Positions 10,248-17,220 of a stretch of DNA of 24,940 nt are shown piece by piece. The position numbers and the translations under genes are program-made. The number at the start of each line of letters is the position of its first letter. Position 1 is the stretch's first letter. The notes beneath the pieces were generated by a model. That model did not search any database. It worked only from the letters and a program-made list of their open reading frames with translations, and was not told the origin of the DNA. Origin of the DNA: Rhodospirillaceae bacterium (lineage in GTDB: Bacteria; Pseudomonadota; Alphaproteobacteria; UBA11136); contig NZAO01000027.1 of NCBI GenBank assembly GCA_002686135.1, positions 8,784 through 33,723 of the forward strand. Direction: 5' to 3'.

Positions 10248-11284
10248 CAGAACACCACCTTCAGCACGCCGGTTGCGATGATGTTGGCGAGCGACAGCGG
10301 GATGAGCACCTTCCAGGCCAGCGTCTGGAGTTGGTCCTCGCGAAAGCGCGGGTAGGTGAACCGGAACCAGAAGATCAGGAAGGCGACCAGGACGATCTTG
10401 CCCAGCAGGACCATCGGGCCGATGACGTTGAACAGGTTGTCAGTCGGGTCCAGGCCCGGCACGTACCAGCCCCCGAGGAACAGGGTTGCGGCCAGGGCCG
10501 AGAAGATGCCGGCGGTGGCGAACTCGCCGATGAAGAACATCAGGAAGCGCATACCGGAGTATTCGGTGAGGTAGCCGGTGACGAGTTCGGACTCGGCGAT
10601 AGGCATGTCGAACGGAGGCTGCGTGAGCTCGGCCTGGACGGCGATCAGGAAGATCGCGAACCCCAGGAACTGCGTGATGATGAAGGGGCTGCCGATGCCG
10701 CCGAAACCGAAGATCTCCCCCTCGGCCTGCGCCATCACGATGCCCTGCATGTTGAGGGTGCCGGCCTGGATGACGACGCCCATGACCGCCAGGACCAGCG
10801 GCAACTCGTAGGCGATGAGCTGTCCCGTGGCCCGCAGGGCACCCAGCAGGGAGTACTTGGAGGCCGATGCCCAACCGGCCATGAGGATCCCGATCACGGA
10901 GATCGACGAGACCGCCAGGGCCAGGAAGATGCCCGTGTCGACGTCGATGAACATCAGGTCCGGTCCGCCGGGTATGACCAGAACAAGCAGGAACGTCGAG
11001 ACCAGCACCACGAACGGCGCCGCCTTGAACACGATCCGGTCGGCGTTTTCCGGGACGATGTCCTCCTTCTGGAGGAACTTGCCGACCTCGGCGAGGAGCT
11101 GCAGCGATCCGTAGGGGCCGGCCTCCATGGGGCCGAGCCGGCTCTGCATGAAGCTCATCATCTTGAACAGGAACAGGTAGACGAGCGTGCCGGCAGGGAG
11201 CAGCACGGCCACGAGGCCGACGACCGCCCGGATGGTGGTCTGCTGCCAGTGGGCCAACTCGACGGCGAGGGTGAGGGTGTTCAT
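10247..11284 (-). CDS. nuoH: NADH-quinone oxidoreductase subunit H (set 2, divergent)
   Basis: 345 residues, eight membrane helices expected. It forms the quinone tunnel and links the quinone module to the pumps. Family features are [20 protein letters not shown] (46-65), [27 protein letters not shown] and [17 protein letters not shown]. Several otherwise conserved NuoH residues differ: the Glu-Arg before the MQxRxGP stretch is replaced (FLFKMM at 38-43), the usual LADG is LAEVG, and the NRxPFD motif reads TQPPFD (Thr221, Gln222). The set 1 copy has the normal residues. The ATG at 11284 overlaps the nuoD stop (ATGA). The longer open frame upstream is a shadow of nuoD. Confidence 0.95.
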   Translation of the reverse strand: MNTLTLAVELAHWQQTTIRAVVGLVAVLLPAGTLVYLFLFKMMSFMQSRLGPMEAGPYGSLQLLAEVGKFLQKEDIVPENADRIVFKAAPFVVLVSTFLLVLVIPGGPDLMFIDVDTGIFLALAVSSISVIGILMAGWASASKYSLLGALRATGQLIAYELPLVLAVMGVVIQAGTLNMQGIVMAQAEGEIFGFGGIGSPFIITQFLGFAIFLIAVQAELTQPPFDMPIAESELVTGYLTEYSGMRFLMFFIGEFATAGIFSALAATLFLGGWYVPGLDPTDNLFNVIGPMVLLGKIVLVAFLIFWFRFTYPRFREDQLQTLAWKVLIPLSLANIIATGVLKVVF

Positions 11285-12444
11285 CGGTCGATGTCCCCGA
11301 GGATGAAGTAGGGGCTGGCGAGGATCGAGATGACGTCGGGGACGTAGACGCCCTCGAGCAGCCACGGCGTGATCGAGACGTTGTTGAACGACGCCGAGCG
11401 GATCTTGACGCGGTACGGGACCAGCTCACCCTTGGAGACGATGTAGTAGCCCATGACGCCGAGCGGGTTCTCGGTCTCCACGTAGGCCTCTCCGGCTGGC
11501 ACCTTGATGATGCGGGGCACCTTGGCCATGACCGGCCCGGAGGGGATGCCGTCGAGGCACTGCTCGACGATGGTGCAGGCCTCGCGGACCTCCTGGAGGC
11601 GCACCCAGTAGCGGGCGAACGAGTCGCCGTCGGGATGGGTCCAGACCTTCCAGTCGAGTTCCCGGTGGGCGAGGCCCATGTCGCTGTCGCGACGTAGGTC
11701 CCAGTCGACGCCGCTGGCCCGGATGTTGGCGCCGGACAGCCCGTAGGCGAGGCCGATGTCGGCCGGGACCACACCGATGTTGCGGGTCCGGGCCTCGAAG
11801 ATCTCGTTGCCGGCGACCAGGTCCTCCATTTCGTCGCAGAAGGTCCGGATGCGGGCGAGAACGCCCCGGGTCTCCTCGATCCAGCCCTTGGGAAGGTCGT
11901 CCTTGAGGCCGCCGATGCGGTCGAAGTTGGGGTGGAAGCGGCCGCCGGTGACCGCCTCGATCTGGTTGAGCACGAACTCGCGGTCGCGAAAAGCGAAGAA
12001 GACGGGGGTGACGGCCCCCAGTTGCACGGCCATGTCTCCGAGGAACAGAATCACGTTGGCGATGCGGGACAGTTCGAACAGGGCGGTGCGGATCCACCTT
12101 GCCCGGGGCGGGGCCTCGACCTCCATGAGCCGCTCGGCGGCGAGGATGAACGGGACCTCGTTGGCGAAGCTGCCCAGCCAGTCGATGCGGTTCACCAGCG
12201 TGGTGACCTGCGGGTAGGTGCGGACCTCGGCCAGCTTCTCGTAGCCGCGGTGCATGTAGCCCATGACAGGTTCGGCGGCGACGACCCGTTCGCCGTCGAG
12301 CCGCACGATGATGCGCAGGGTGCCGTGGGTGGCCGGGTGCTGCGGTCCGATGTTGAGGGTCATGCCCTCGGTTTCGAGTTCGACGTTCACGCGTGCGTCG
12401 GCGGCCTGGGCGGCGATGTAGGCGATCTGCTGGGTGTCGGTCAT
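11281..12444 (-). CDS. nuoD: NADH-quinone oxidoreductase subunit D (set 2)
   Basis: 387-residue 49-kDa homologue, related to the large subunit of [NiFe] hydrogenases but without the nickel cysteines. With NuoB it forms the quinone head-group site. His36 and His40 in GPQHPATHG match the family. His40 corresponds to Thermus Nqo4 His38. The R-x-D-Y motif containing the second quinone ligand reads NRIDW (Arg86, Trp89), so the usual tyrosine is a tryptophan. Arg86 aligns with the arginine that NDUFAF7 methylates in the human protein, by my alignment from memory. The C-terminus [10 protein letters not shown] is a normal NuoD ending. ATG at 12444 overlaps the nuoC stop (ATGA). Confidence 0.96.
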   Translation of the reverse strand: MTDTQQIAYIAAQAADARVNVELETEGMTLNIGPQHPATHGTLRIIVRLDGERVVAAEPVMGYMHRGYEKLAEVRTYPQVTTLVNRIDWLGSFANEVPFILAAERLMEVEAPPRARWIRTALFELSRIANVILFLGDMAVQLGAVTPVFFAFRDREFVLNQIEAVTGGRFHPNFDRIGGLKDDLPKGWIEETRGVLARIRTFCDEMEDLVAGNEIFEARTRNIGVVPADIGLAYGLSGANIRASGVDWDLRRDSDMGLAHRELDWKVWTHPDGDSFARYWVRLQEVREACTIVEQCLDGIPSGPVMAKVPRIIKVPAGEAYVETENPLGVMGYYIVSKGELVPYRVKIRSASFNNVSITPWLLEGVYVPDVISILASPYFILGDIDR

Positions 12445-13100
12445 GCGTCGTCGCCTTCTTCCGACGCCTCGTCGTCGCCCGGCATGAGTTCCACGTCGAC
12501 GATCCCCGGCCACGGCTTGATGCGCCGGGCCAGCAGTGGGTAGTCCTTGCGCAGTGGGTTCCCCTCGAAGGCGCCAGGCAGGTAGAGGTGGACCAGGTTG
12601 GGGTGGCCCCTGAAGCTGATGCCGAACATCTCCCAGGCCTCCCGCTCGTGCCAGTCGGCACCCGCGTAGGCGGGTATCCACGAGTCGACCTCGGGCCGGT
12701 CGTCGGGAAGGTCGGCCTTGACCGTGATGCCGAGGCCCGACACGGGGTCGTGGACACGGGCGAGCACCTGGAAGCGGGTCTCTCCGCCGGTGGTGCCCCA
12801 CTCCATGGGTCCAGGTTCGCTCACCTCGGGGCCATCCACCTGGGCGTCCATGTCGCGCCCGTAGGGCGAGGGCTTCCAGTCGATGGCAGACAGGAAGTTG
12901 AAGTACGACATGCCGCAGCGGTCGCGGAGGGCGACGCCTGCGGCCAGCCAGGAGTCGGCGGCCACCCGCACCCACACATCGACTCCGGGATGCACCTCGC
13001 CGGTTACGAACCCATCGCCCAGGGCTTCGACGAGGGTCGACACGAGGGCGTCGCGTGCAACGTCGACGGTGGGCGCCTCGACGTCGTCGACCGTGTCCAC
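12441..13100 (-). CDS. nuoC: NADH-quinone oxidoreductase subunit C (set 2)
   Basis: About 219 residues, cytoplasmic 30-kDa subunit that braces NuoD. Signature near the C-terminus: HEREAWEMFGISFRGHP (151-167) followed by GNPLRKDYPLLARR (180-193). It is a separate NuoC, not fused to NuoD. The C-terminal tail is acidic. The start is uncertain. GTG at 13100 lies 7 bases after the nuoB stop with GAGGA 4 bases before it. A TTG at 13121 has GGAG 6 bases upstream and would overlap nuoB by 14 bases, adding 7 residues. The region before the core (residues 1-15) is not conserved and does not decide it. Confidence 0.93.
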   Translation of the reverse strand: MDTVDDVEAPTVDVARDALVSTLVEALGDGFVTGEVHPGVDVWVRVAADSWLAAGVALRDRCGMSYFNFLSAIDWKPSPYGRDMDAQVDGPEVSEPGPMEWGTTGGETRFQVLARVHDPVSGLGITVKADLPDDRPEVDSWIPAYAGADWHEREAWEMFGISFRGHPNLVHLYLPGAFEGNPLRKDYPLLARRIKPWPGIVDVELMPGDDEASEEGDDA

Positions 13101-13107
13101 GGATTCC

Positions 13108-13608
13108 TCAGGAGACGACAATGGGGTCTCCGTTCCAGCGTTCGCCCATGTCCTCAGATCGGATTCGCTCCTGGAGAAGCACGATGCCCTCGAGTAGCGC
13201 CTCGGGGCGTGGCGGGCAGCCGGGCACGTACACGTCGACGGGAATGATCTGGTCGACGCCCTTGGTGACCGAGTAGGAGTCCCAGTAGGGGCCGCCGCAG
13301 TTGGCACAGGAGCCCATCGAGATCACGTACTTGGGGTCGGGCATCTGTTCGTAGAGACGCTTGACCGCCGGTGCCATCTTGTCGGTGACGGTGCCCGAGA
13401 CGACGACGAGGTCGGCCTGGCGGGGCGAGGCCGGGAACGGGATCACGCCGAGGCGCATGACGTCGTAGCGGGGCGAGGCGAAGGCGGCACCCATCTCGAT
13501 GGCACAGCAGGCGAGGCCCCACTGGTACACCCAGAGGGAGTACTTGCGGCTGACGTTGAGCAGCGCTGTGAGTGGCTTCGGCAGTTTGCCGTTCTCTACG
13601 AGTCCCAT
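13108..13608 (-). CDS. nuoB: NADH-quinone oxidoreductase subunit B, cluster N2 carrier (set 2)
   Basis: 166 residues, normal length. It binds the terminal [4Fe-4S] cluster N2 that reduces quinone. Ligands: Cys34 and Cys35 in GLACCAIEM, Cys101 in [10 protein letters not shown] and Cys131 in VPGCPPRPE. An additional Cys104 occurs three residues after the third ligand, where E. coli NuoB has Ser. The stretch [20 protein letters not shown] resembles cyanobacterial NdhK and other NuoB from 11-subunit enzymes more than E. coli NuoB (from memory). ATG at 13608, 22 bases after the nuoA stop. Confidence 0.97.
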   Translation of the reverse strand: MGLVENGKLPKPLTALLNVSRKYSLWVYQWGLACCAIEMGAAFASPRYDVMRLGVIPFPASPRQADLVVVSGTVTDKMAPAVKRLYEQMPDPKYVISMGSCANCGGPYWDSYSVTKGVDQIIPVDVYVPGCPPRPEALLEGIVLLQERIRSEDMGERWNGDPIVVS

Positions 13609-13630
13609 GTCCAGTTCGTTGTCCTGCTCC

Positions 13631-13996
13631 TCAGATCCAACGCAGCAGTCGCTTGCGCCAGGCGTAGAAGAGGCCCAGAGCGAGGATGAAGATGAAGATG
13701 GCCATCTCGACGAGGCCGAACACGCTGTAGGACTCGAGTCGGGCGGCCCACGGGAAGATGAACACTGCCTCCACGTCGAAGAGCACGAACATGAGGGCGA
13801 ACACGTAGTAGCGGATGTTCGACTGGCTCCAGCGGTCGCCCTGCGGGTCGACGCCGCTCTCGTAGTTCATGACCTTCTGGACGGTGGCTCGCTTCGGGCG
13901 GAGCAGGCTGCTGAGCCCGATGAAGATGCCGACCAGCACGACGGCGAGGCCGCCGAAGACAACGACCATCAACCAGTTTCGGAGGAACTCGGACAC
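13631..13996 (-). CDS. nuoA: NADH-quinone oxidoreductase subunit A (set 2), first gene of the 11-subunit operon
   Basis: 121 residues, three membrane helices. The conserved NuoA loop is present: [13 protein letters not shown] (44-56), followed by [20 protein letters not shown] with Asp74 and Glu76. Start GTG at 13996. No good ribosome binding site precedes it. A TAGGTT hexamer 8 bases upstream could be a -10 box, which would make the message leaderless or nearly so. It follows a 144-base gap, the longest in the nuo region, so it is the natural start of a second transcription unit. Confidence 0.95.
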   Translation of the reverse strand: MSEFLRNWLMVVVFGGLAVVLVGIFIGLSSLLRPKRATVQKVMNYESGVDPQGDRWSQSNIRYYVFALMFVLFDVEAVFIFPWAARLESYSVFGLVEMAIFIFILALGLFYAWRKRLLRWI

Positions 13997-14004
13997 GAAG
14001 GGTG

Positions 14005-14010
14005 AACCTA
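14005..14010 (-). promoter_or_regulatory. Candidate -10 box for nuoA (set 2), possibly leaderless
   Basis: TAGGTT on the minus strand fits the actinobacterial -10 consensus TANNNT. The normal distance would place the transcription start at about 13998-13996, at the GTG of nuoA. No convincing -35 box is seen 16-19 bases upstream. Leaderless messages are common in actinobacteria, and this would explain the missing ribosome binding site. Weak evidence. Confidence 0.3.
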
Positions 14011-14126
14011 ACGGATTGCGGGAAGATGGGCGGGCGTGAAGAGTGCCGGACGACGCCGTCGCGGCCCTTCGGGGAGGTTAGCGGGCAGCGTCACCTTCGC
14101 TGTGTGAAACGGCCGCGAACCGGCTG

Positions 14127-14138
14127 TGACCCGGGTCA
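14127..14138. promoter_or_regulatory. Perfect 12-bp palindrome between the operons (possible operator)
   Basis: TGACCCGGGTCA reads the same on both strands. It sits 2 bases beyond the nuoN stop and about 130 bases before nuoA. It has no loop, so it would be a poor hairpin and looks more like a site for a dimeric protein. No regulator gene is in the window. Confidence 0.3.
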
Positions 14139-14140
14139 TC

Positions 14141-15631
14141 TCAACCCCCCACCAGGACGGGGACGGCGTCCCTCGCCAGGTCGACGAGCGGGCCGGGGAC
14201 GACGCCCAGGAACAGCACAAGGGCGACCGACGCGGTGATCACGATGCGGGGTCCCCATGGGGTGGCATCGGTGTCATCTTCCGGGCCTCCGTCCTCGATG
14301 TACATCGCCACGAGGATCCGCAGGTAGACGAAGGCGGCTACGGCGGCGGCCACCATGGCGACCCCGGCGAGGGCATAGGAGCGACCTTCCGCAGCGGCGG
14401 CGATCACGCCGAACTTGGCCACGAAGCCTGCCGTGAACGGCACGCCGGCCTGTCCCAGCAGCAGCACGGCGAATGCACCGGCCAACCATGGCCGACGTGC
14501 GCCGAGTCCCCGGTAGGCATCGAGGCCGTGGCGGTCGTCGCCGGTGCCACCCACGACGGTGACCACGGCGAAGCTGCCGCAGGCCAGAAGCGTGTACGCC
14601 CCGAGGTAGGCGAGCACGGCGGCCGTGCCGCGATCGGATGCGGCCTGCACGCCGACCAGCAGGAACCCGGCGTGGGCGATCGACGAGTACGCCAGCATGC
14701 GCTTGACATCGGTCTGGACGACCGCCACGATCGATCCGCCCAGCACGGTGAGGATGGCGAGGCCCCACACGGCGGGCTGCCACTCCCCCGACCACGAGCC
14801 GAACGTCAGCACGAAGACCCGCAGCAGTGCGGCAAATCCGGCGGCCTTCACGCCGGCGGCCATCCAGGCGACCACCGGGGTCGGGGCACCCTGATAGACG
14901 TCGGGGGCCCAGGCGTGGAACGGCACGGCTGCAACCTTGAAGCCCAAACCGACCAGCAACAGGCCGAAGCCGGCCAGCAGCATCCCGTCCTCGAGCAGGA
15001 TGGTGGTCGACAGGTAGCCGGCGATGCGGGCGAGGCCGGTGGAGCCGGTGGAGCCGTACACGAGTGCGATCCCGTAGAGCAGGAACGCCGAGGCGAACGC
15101 CCCCAGCACGAAGTACTTGAGGGCCGCCTCCTGCGACTGGATGCGGCGCAGGTGTAGTGCGGCCATGACGTAGGCGGCGATCGACAGCAACTCGAGTCCG
15201 AGGAACAGCACGATCAGGTCGTTGGCCGATGCCATGACCACGCCGCCTGCGGCTGAGAGGAGCAGCAGTACGTAGATCTCGACGCCCGGCAGGTCCTCGC
15301 GGGTGAGGTAGGCCCGGGAGAGCAGTGCCGTGGCTACCACGGCGACGGCGAGCAGGGCGGTCACGAACAGCGTCGAACCGTCGATCCCGACTGCGCCGGC
15401 CAGGAACGAGCGGGCACCGTCGTCCTGGACCTCGTTCCAGAGCGGGACGACCGACACGAGCACGGCAAGGCCGGCCACGATCGTCCAGGCGGCAGGCAGC
15501 CACTCGGGCAACCGCCGCACCAGCGAGGCGACGGTCAGCAGCAGCACAGCCGCACCGGCGAGGACCAGCAGCGGGACCAGCGCCCACCAGAGCACCTCGG
15601 GGGTGGCGACGGTTCCGGCCTGGGCGAACAT
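14141..15631 (-). CDS. nuoN: NADH-quinone oxidoreductase subunit N (set 1)
   Basis: 496-residue polytopic antiporter-like subunit. Pump residues: Glu147 in GLELLSIAAYVM (TM5), Lys232 in FKVAAVPFHAWAPDVYQG (TM7), Lys262 on TM8 and the TM12 lysine in GFVAKFGVIAAAAEG. The order and the GAPTPV motif are shared with the set 2 NuoN, but the sequences differ widely, so these are old paralogues rather than a recent duplication. ATG at 15631 overlaps the nuoM stop by one base (TGATG). It ends the first nuo operon; 144 bases follow before nuoA of set 2. Confidence 0.96.
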   Translation of the reverse strand: MFAQAGTVATPEVLWWALVPLLVLAGAAVLLLTVASLVRRLPEWLPAAWTIVAGLAVLVSVVPLWNEVQDDGARSFLAGAVGIDGSTLFVTALLAVAVVATALLSRAYLTREDLPGVEIYVLLLLSAAGGVVMASANDLIVLFLGLELLSIAAYVMAALHLRRIQSQEAALKYFVLGAFASAFLLYGIALVYGSTGSTGLARIAGYLSTTILLEDGMLLAGFGLLLVGLGFKVAAVPFHAWAPDVYQGAPTPVVAWMAAGVKAAGFAALLRVFVLTFGSWSGEWQPAVWGLAILTVLGGSIVAVVQTDVKRMLAYSSIAHAGFLLVGVQAASDRGTAAVLAYLGAYTLLACGSFAVVTVVGGTGDDRHGLDAYRGLGARRPWLAGAFAVLLLGQAGVPFTAGFVAKFGVIAAAAEGRSYALAGVAMVAAAVAAFVYLRILVAMYIEDGGPEDDTDATPWGPRIVITASVALVLFLGVVPGPLVDLARDAVPVLVGG

Positions 15632-17220
15632 CAGCGACCCTCTTCCGAATCCGCGCCACCTTCAGGGACGATGTCGACGCCCATGCGGCTGGTCGGCTCG
15701 TGGAAGCCGTCGACGTGTCGTTCAACGTGTTCGACGAGGGCGTCGACCGCCGGCTCCATGCGCTCGATGACCGGCTTCGGGTAGATGCCGAGCACCACGA
15801 TCAACGCCAGCAGCGGTGTCAGGACCAGGCCCTCGCGCAGGCGCAGGTCGGGCATCTCCGCGTTGTCGCCCTCGGCGGGGCCGTGGAACACCCGCTGGTA
15901 GGCCCACAGCAGGTAGAGGGCGGCCAGCACCACGCCGCCGCCGGCCGCCACGGCATACCAACGGTGGGCGTTGAAGGTCCCGACCAGCACGAGGAACTCG
16001 CCGACGAAGCCGTTCAGGCCGGGAAGGCCGATCGACGACAGCATCACCACGGTGAAGACCGCTGCCAGGATCGGGGCCGACTTCTGGAGTCCACCCAGTT
16101 CGGCGATCTGGTGCGTGTGGCGTCGTTCGTAGATCATCCCGACCAGAAGGAACAGGGCGCCGGTGGAGATGCCGTGGTTGACCATCTGGAGCAGGCCGCC
16201 CTCGATGCCCTCTGTGTTGAGGGCGAACGTGCCCAGGATGATGAACCCGAGGTGCGCCACCGATGAGTAGGCGACCAGGCGCTTGAGGTCCTTCTGCATG
16301 GTGGCGACGACCGCCCCGTAGACGATGCCGACCACTCCGAGCACGAGGAAGACCGGGGCGAAGTGGTGGGTGGCCTCCGGGAACAGGTACAGGCCGAAGC
16401 GCAGGAACCCGTAGGTGCCCAACTTGAGGAGCACGCCCGCGAGGATCACGGAACCTGCGGTGGGTGCCTCGGTGTGGGCGTCGGGAAGCCAGGTGTGCAG
16501 CGGGAAGATCGGCACCTTGACGGCGAAGGCCAGTGCGAAGGCCAGGAACAGCCAGCGGGCGGTCTCGGTGGCGATGCTCTGCGCCTCGGCGATGGCGATC
16601 AGGTCGAATGTGAGCGGCCCGCCGGTGGCGTCGGCATGCAGGAACGCCAGCGACACGATGCCGACGAGCATCAGCGCCGAGCCGGCCATCGTGTAGAGGA
16701 AGAACTTGGTGGCCGCATAGGTGCGGTTGCCGTGGCCCCACCGGCCGATGAGGAAGTACATCGGGACGAGCACGATCTCGAAGCACAGGAAGAAGATGAC
16801 CAGGTCGAGGCTGGTGAACACGCCCATCACGCCGCCTTCGAGGACCAGCATCCAGGCGTAGTAGGCGCGGCTGTCGTGCCCCGGGTCGGTGGCCAGGATG
16901 GCGATCGGGAACAGGATCCCCGTCAGGGCGACGAGGAACAGCGAGATCCCGTCTATGCCGAACAGCCAGGAGATGCCGAGCTCCTCGATCCATGCGTGGC
17001 GGCTGCCGAACTGGAAGCCGTCGACTCCGGGGTCGAAGGCGGAGAGCAGCCACAGCGTGAGCGCTCCGGTCGCCATCGTGGCGAGCACGGCCACCAGCTT
17101 CAACAGTTCCGGGCGGCGGCGGGGTCCGAGGATCACCAACAGGGCGCCGAGCAGGGGCGTGAGGACCAGTGCGGGCAGCACCGGGAAGGAGGGCGAGGCG
17201 GAGGCGAGCACGGGGATCAC
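15631..17220 (-). CDS. nuoM: NADH-quinone oxidoreductase subunit M (set 1)
   Basis: 529-residue antiporter-like subunit. Pump residues: Glu148 in LCFEIVLVPMYF (TM5), Lys235 in AVKVPIFPLHTWLPDAHTEA (TM7), Lys266 in LLKLGTYGF (TM8) and Glu408 in GLNGFVGEF, the NuoM-type glutamate of TM12. The GTG at 17220 overlaps the nuoL stop (GTGA), with GAGGG 7 bases before it; a TTG at 17223 is an alternative. The C-terminus has an acidic, hydrophilic tail of about 40 residues after the last helix. The much longer open frame upstream is the shadow of nuoL. Confidence 0.95.
   Translation of the reverse strand: MIPVLASASPSFPVLPALVLTPLLGALLVILGPRRRPELLKLVAVLATMATGALTLWLLSAFDPGVDGFQFGSRHAWIEELGISWLFGIDGISLFLVALTGILFPIAILATDPGHDSRAYYAWMLVLEGGVMGVFTSLDLVIFFLCFEIVLVPMYFLIGRWGHGNRTYAATKFFLYTMAGSALMLVGIVSLAFLHADATGGPLTFDLIAIAEAQSIATETARWLFLAFALAFAVKVPIFPLHTWLPDAHTEAPTAGSVILAGVLLKLGTYGFLRFGLYLFPEATHHFAPVFLVLGVVGIVYGAVVATMQKDLKRLVAYSSVAHLGFIILGTFALNTEGIEGGLLQMVNHGISTGALFLLVGMIYERRHTHQIAELGGLQKSAPILAAVFTVVMLSSIGLPGLNGFVGEFLVLVGTFNAHRWYAVAAGGGVVLAALYLLWAYQRVFHGPAEGDNAEMPDLRLREGLVLTPLLALIVVLGIYPKPVIERMEPAVDALVEHVERHVDGFHEPTSRMGVDIVPEGGADSEEGR

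Larger units (their letters stand above)
13997..14140. other. Intergenic gap between the two nuo operons
   Basis: 144 bases with no open frame of note. The gap contains the palindrome TGACCCGGGTCA directly after the set 1 nuoN stop and a candidate -10 box before nuoA. I see no G+C-rich hairpin followed by a T run, so no intrinsic terminator; read-through from set 1 into set 2 is possible. Confidence 0.7.

Noticed and set aside
11285..11365. N-terminal extension of set 2 NuoH to an upstream in-frame start
   Set aside because: The extension is Arg/Pro-rich shadow sequence of nuoD; the ATG at 11284 gives a normal NuoH N-terminus and the usual ATGA overlap. The same reasoning was applied to the upstream extensions of nuoC, nuoD, nuoI, nuoK and nuoM.
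14011..14120. Search for an intrinsic terminator after set 1 nuoN
   Set aside because: Only short, imperfect inverted repeats without a following T run were found.
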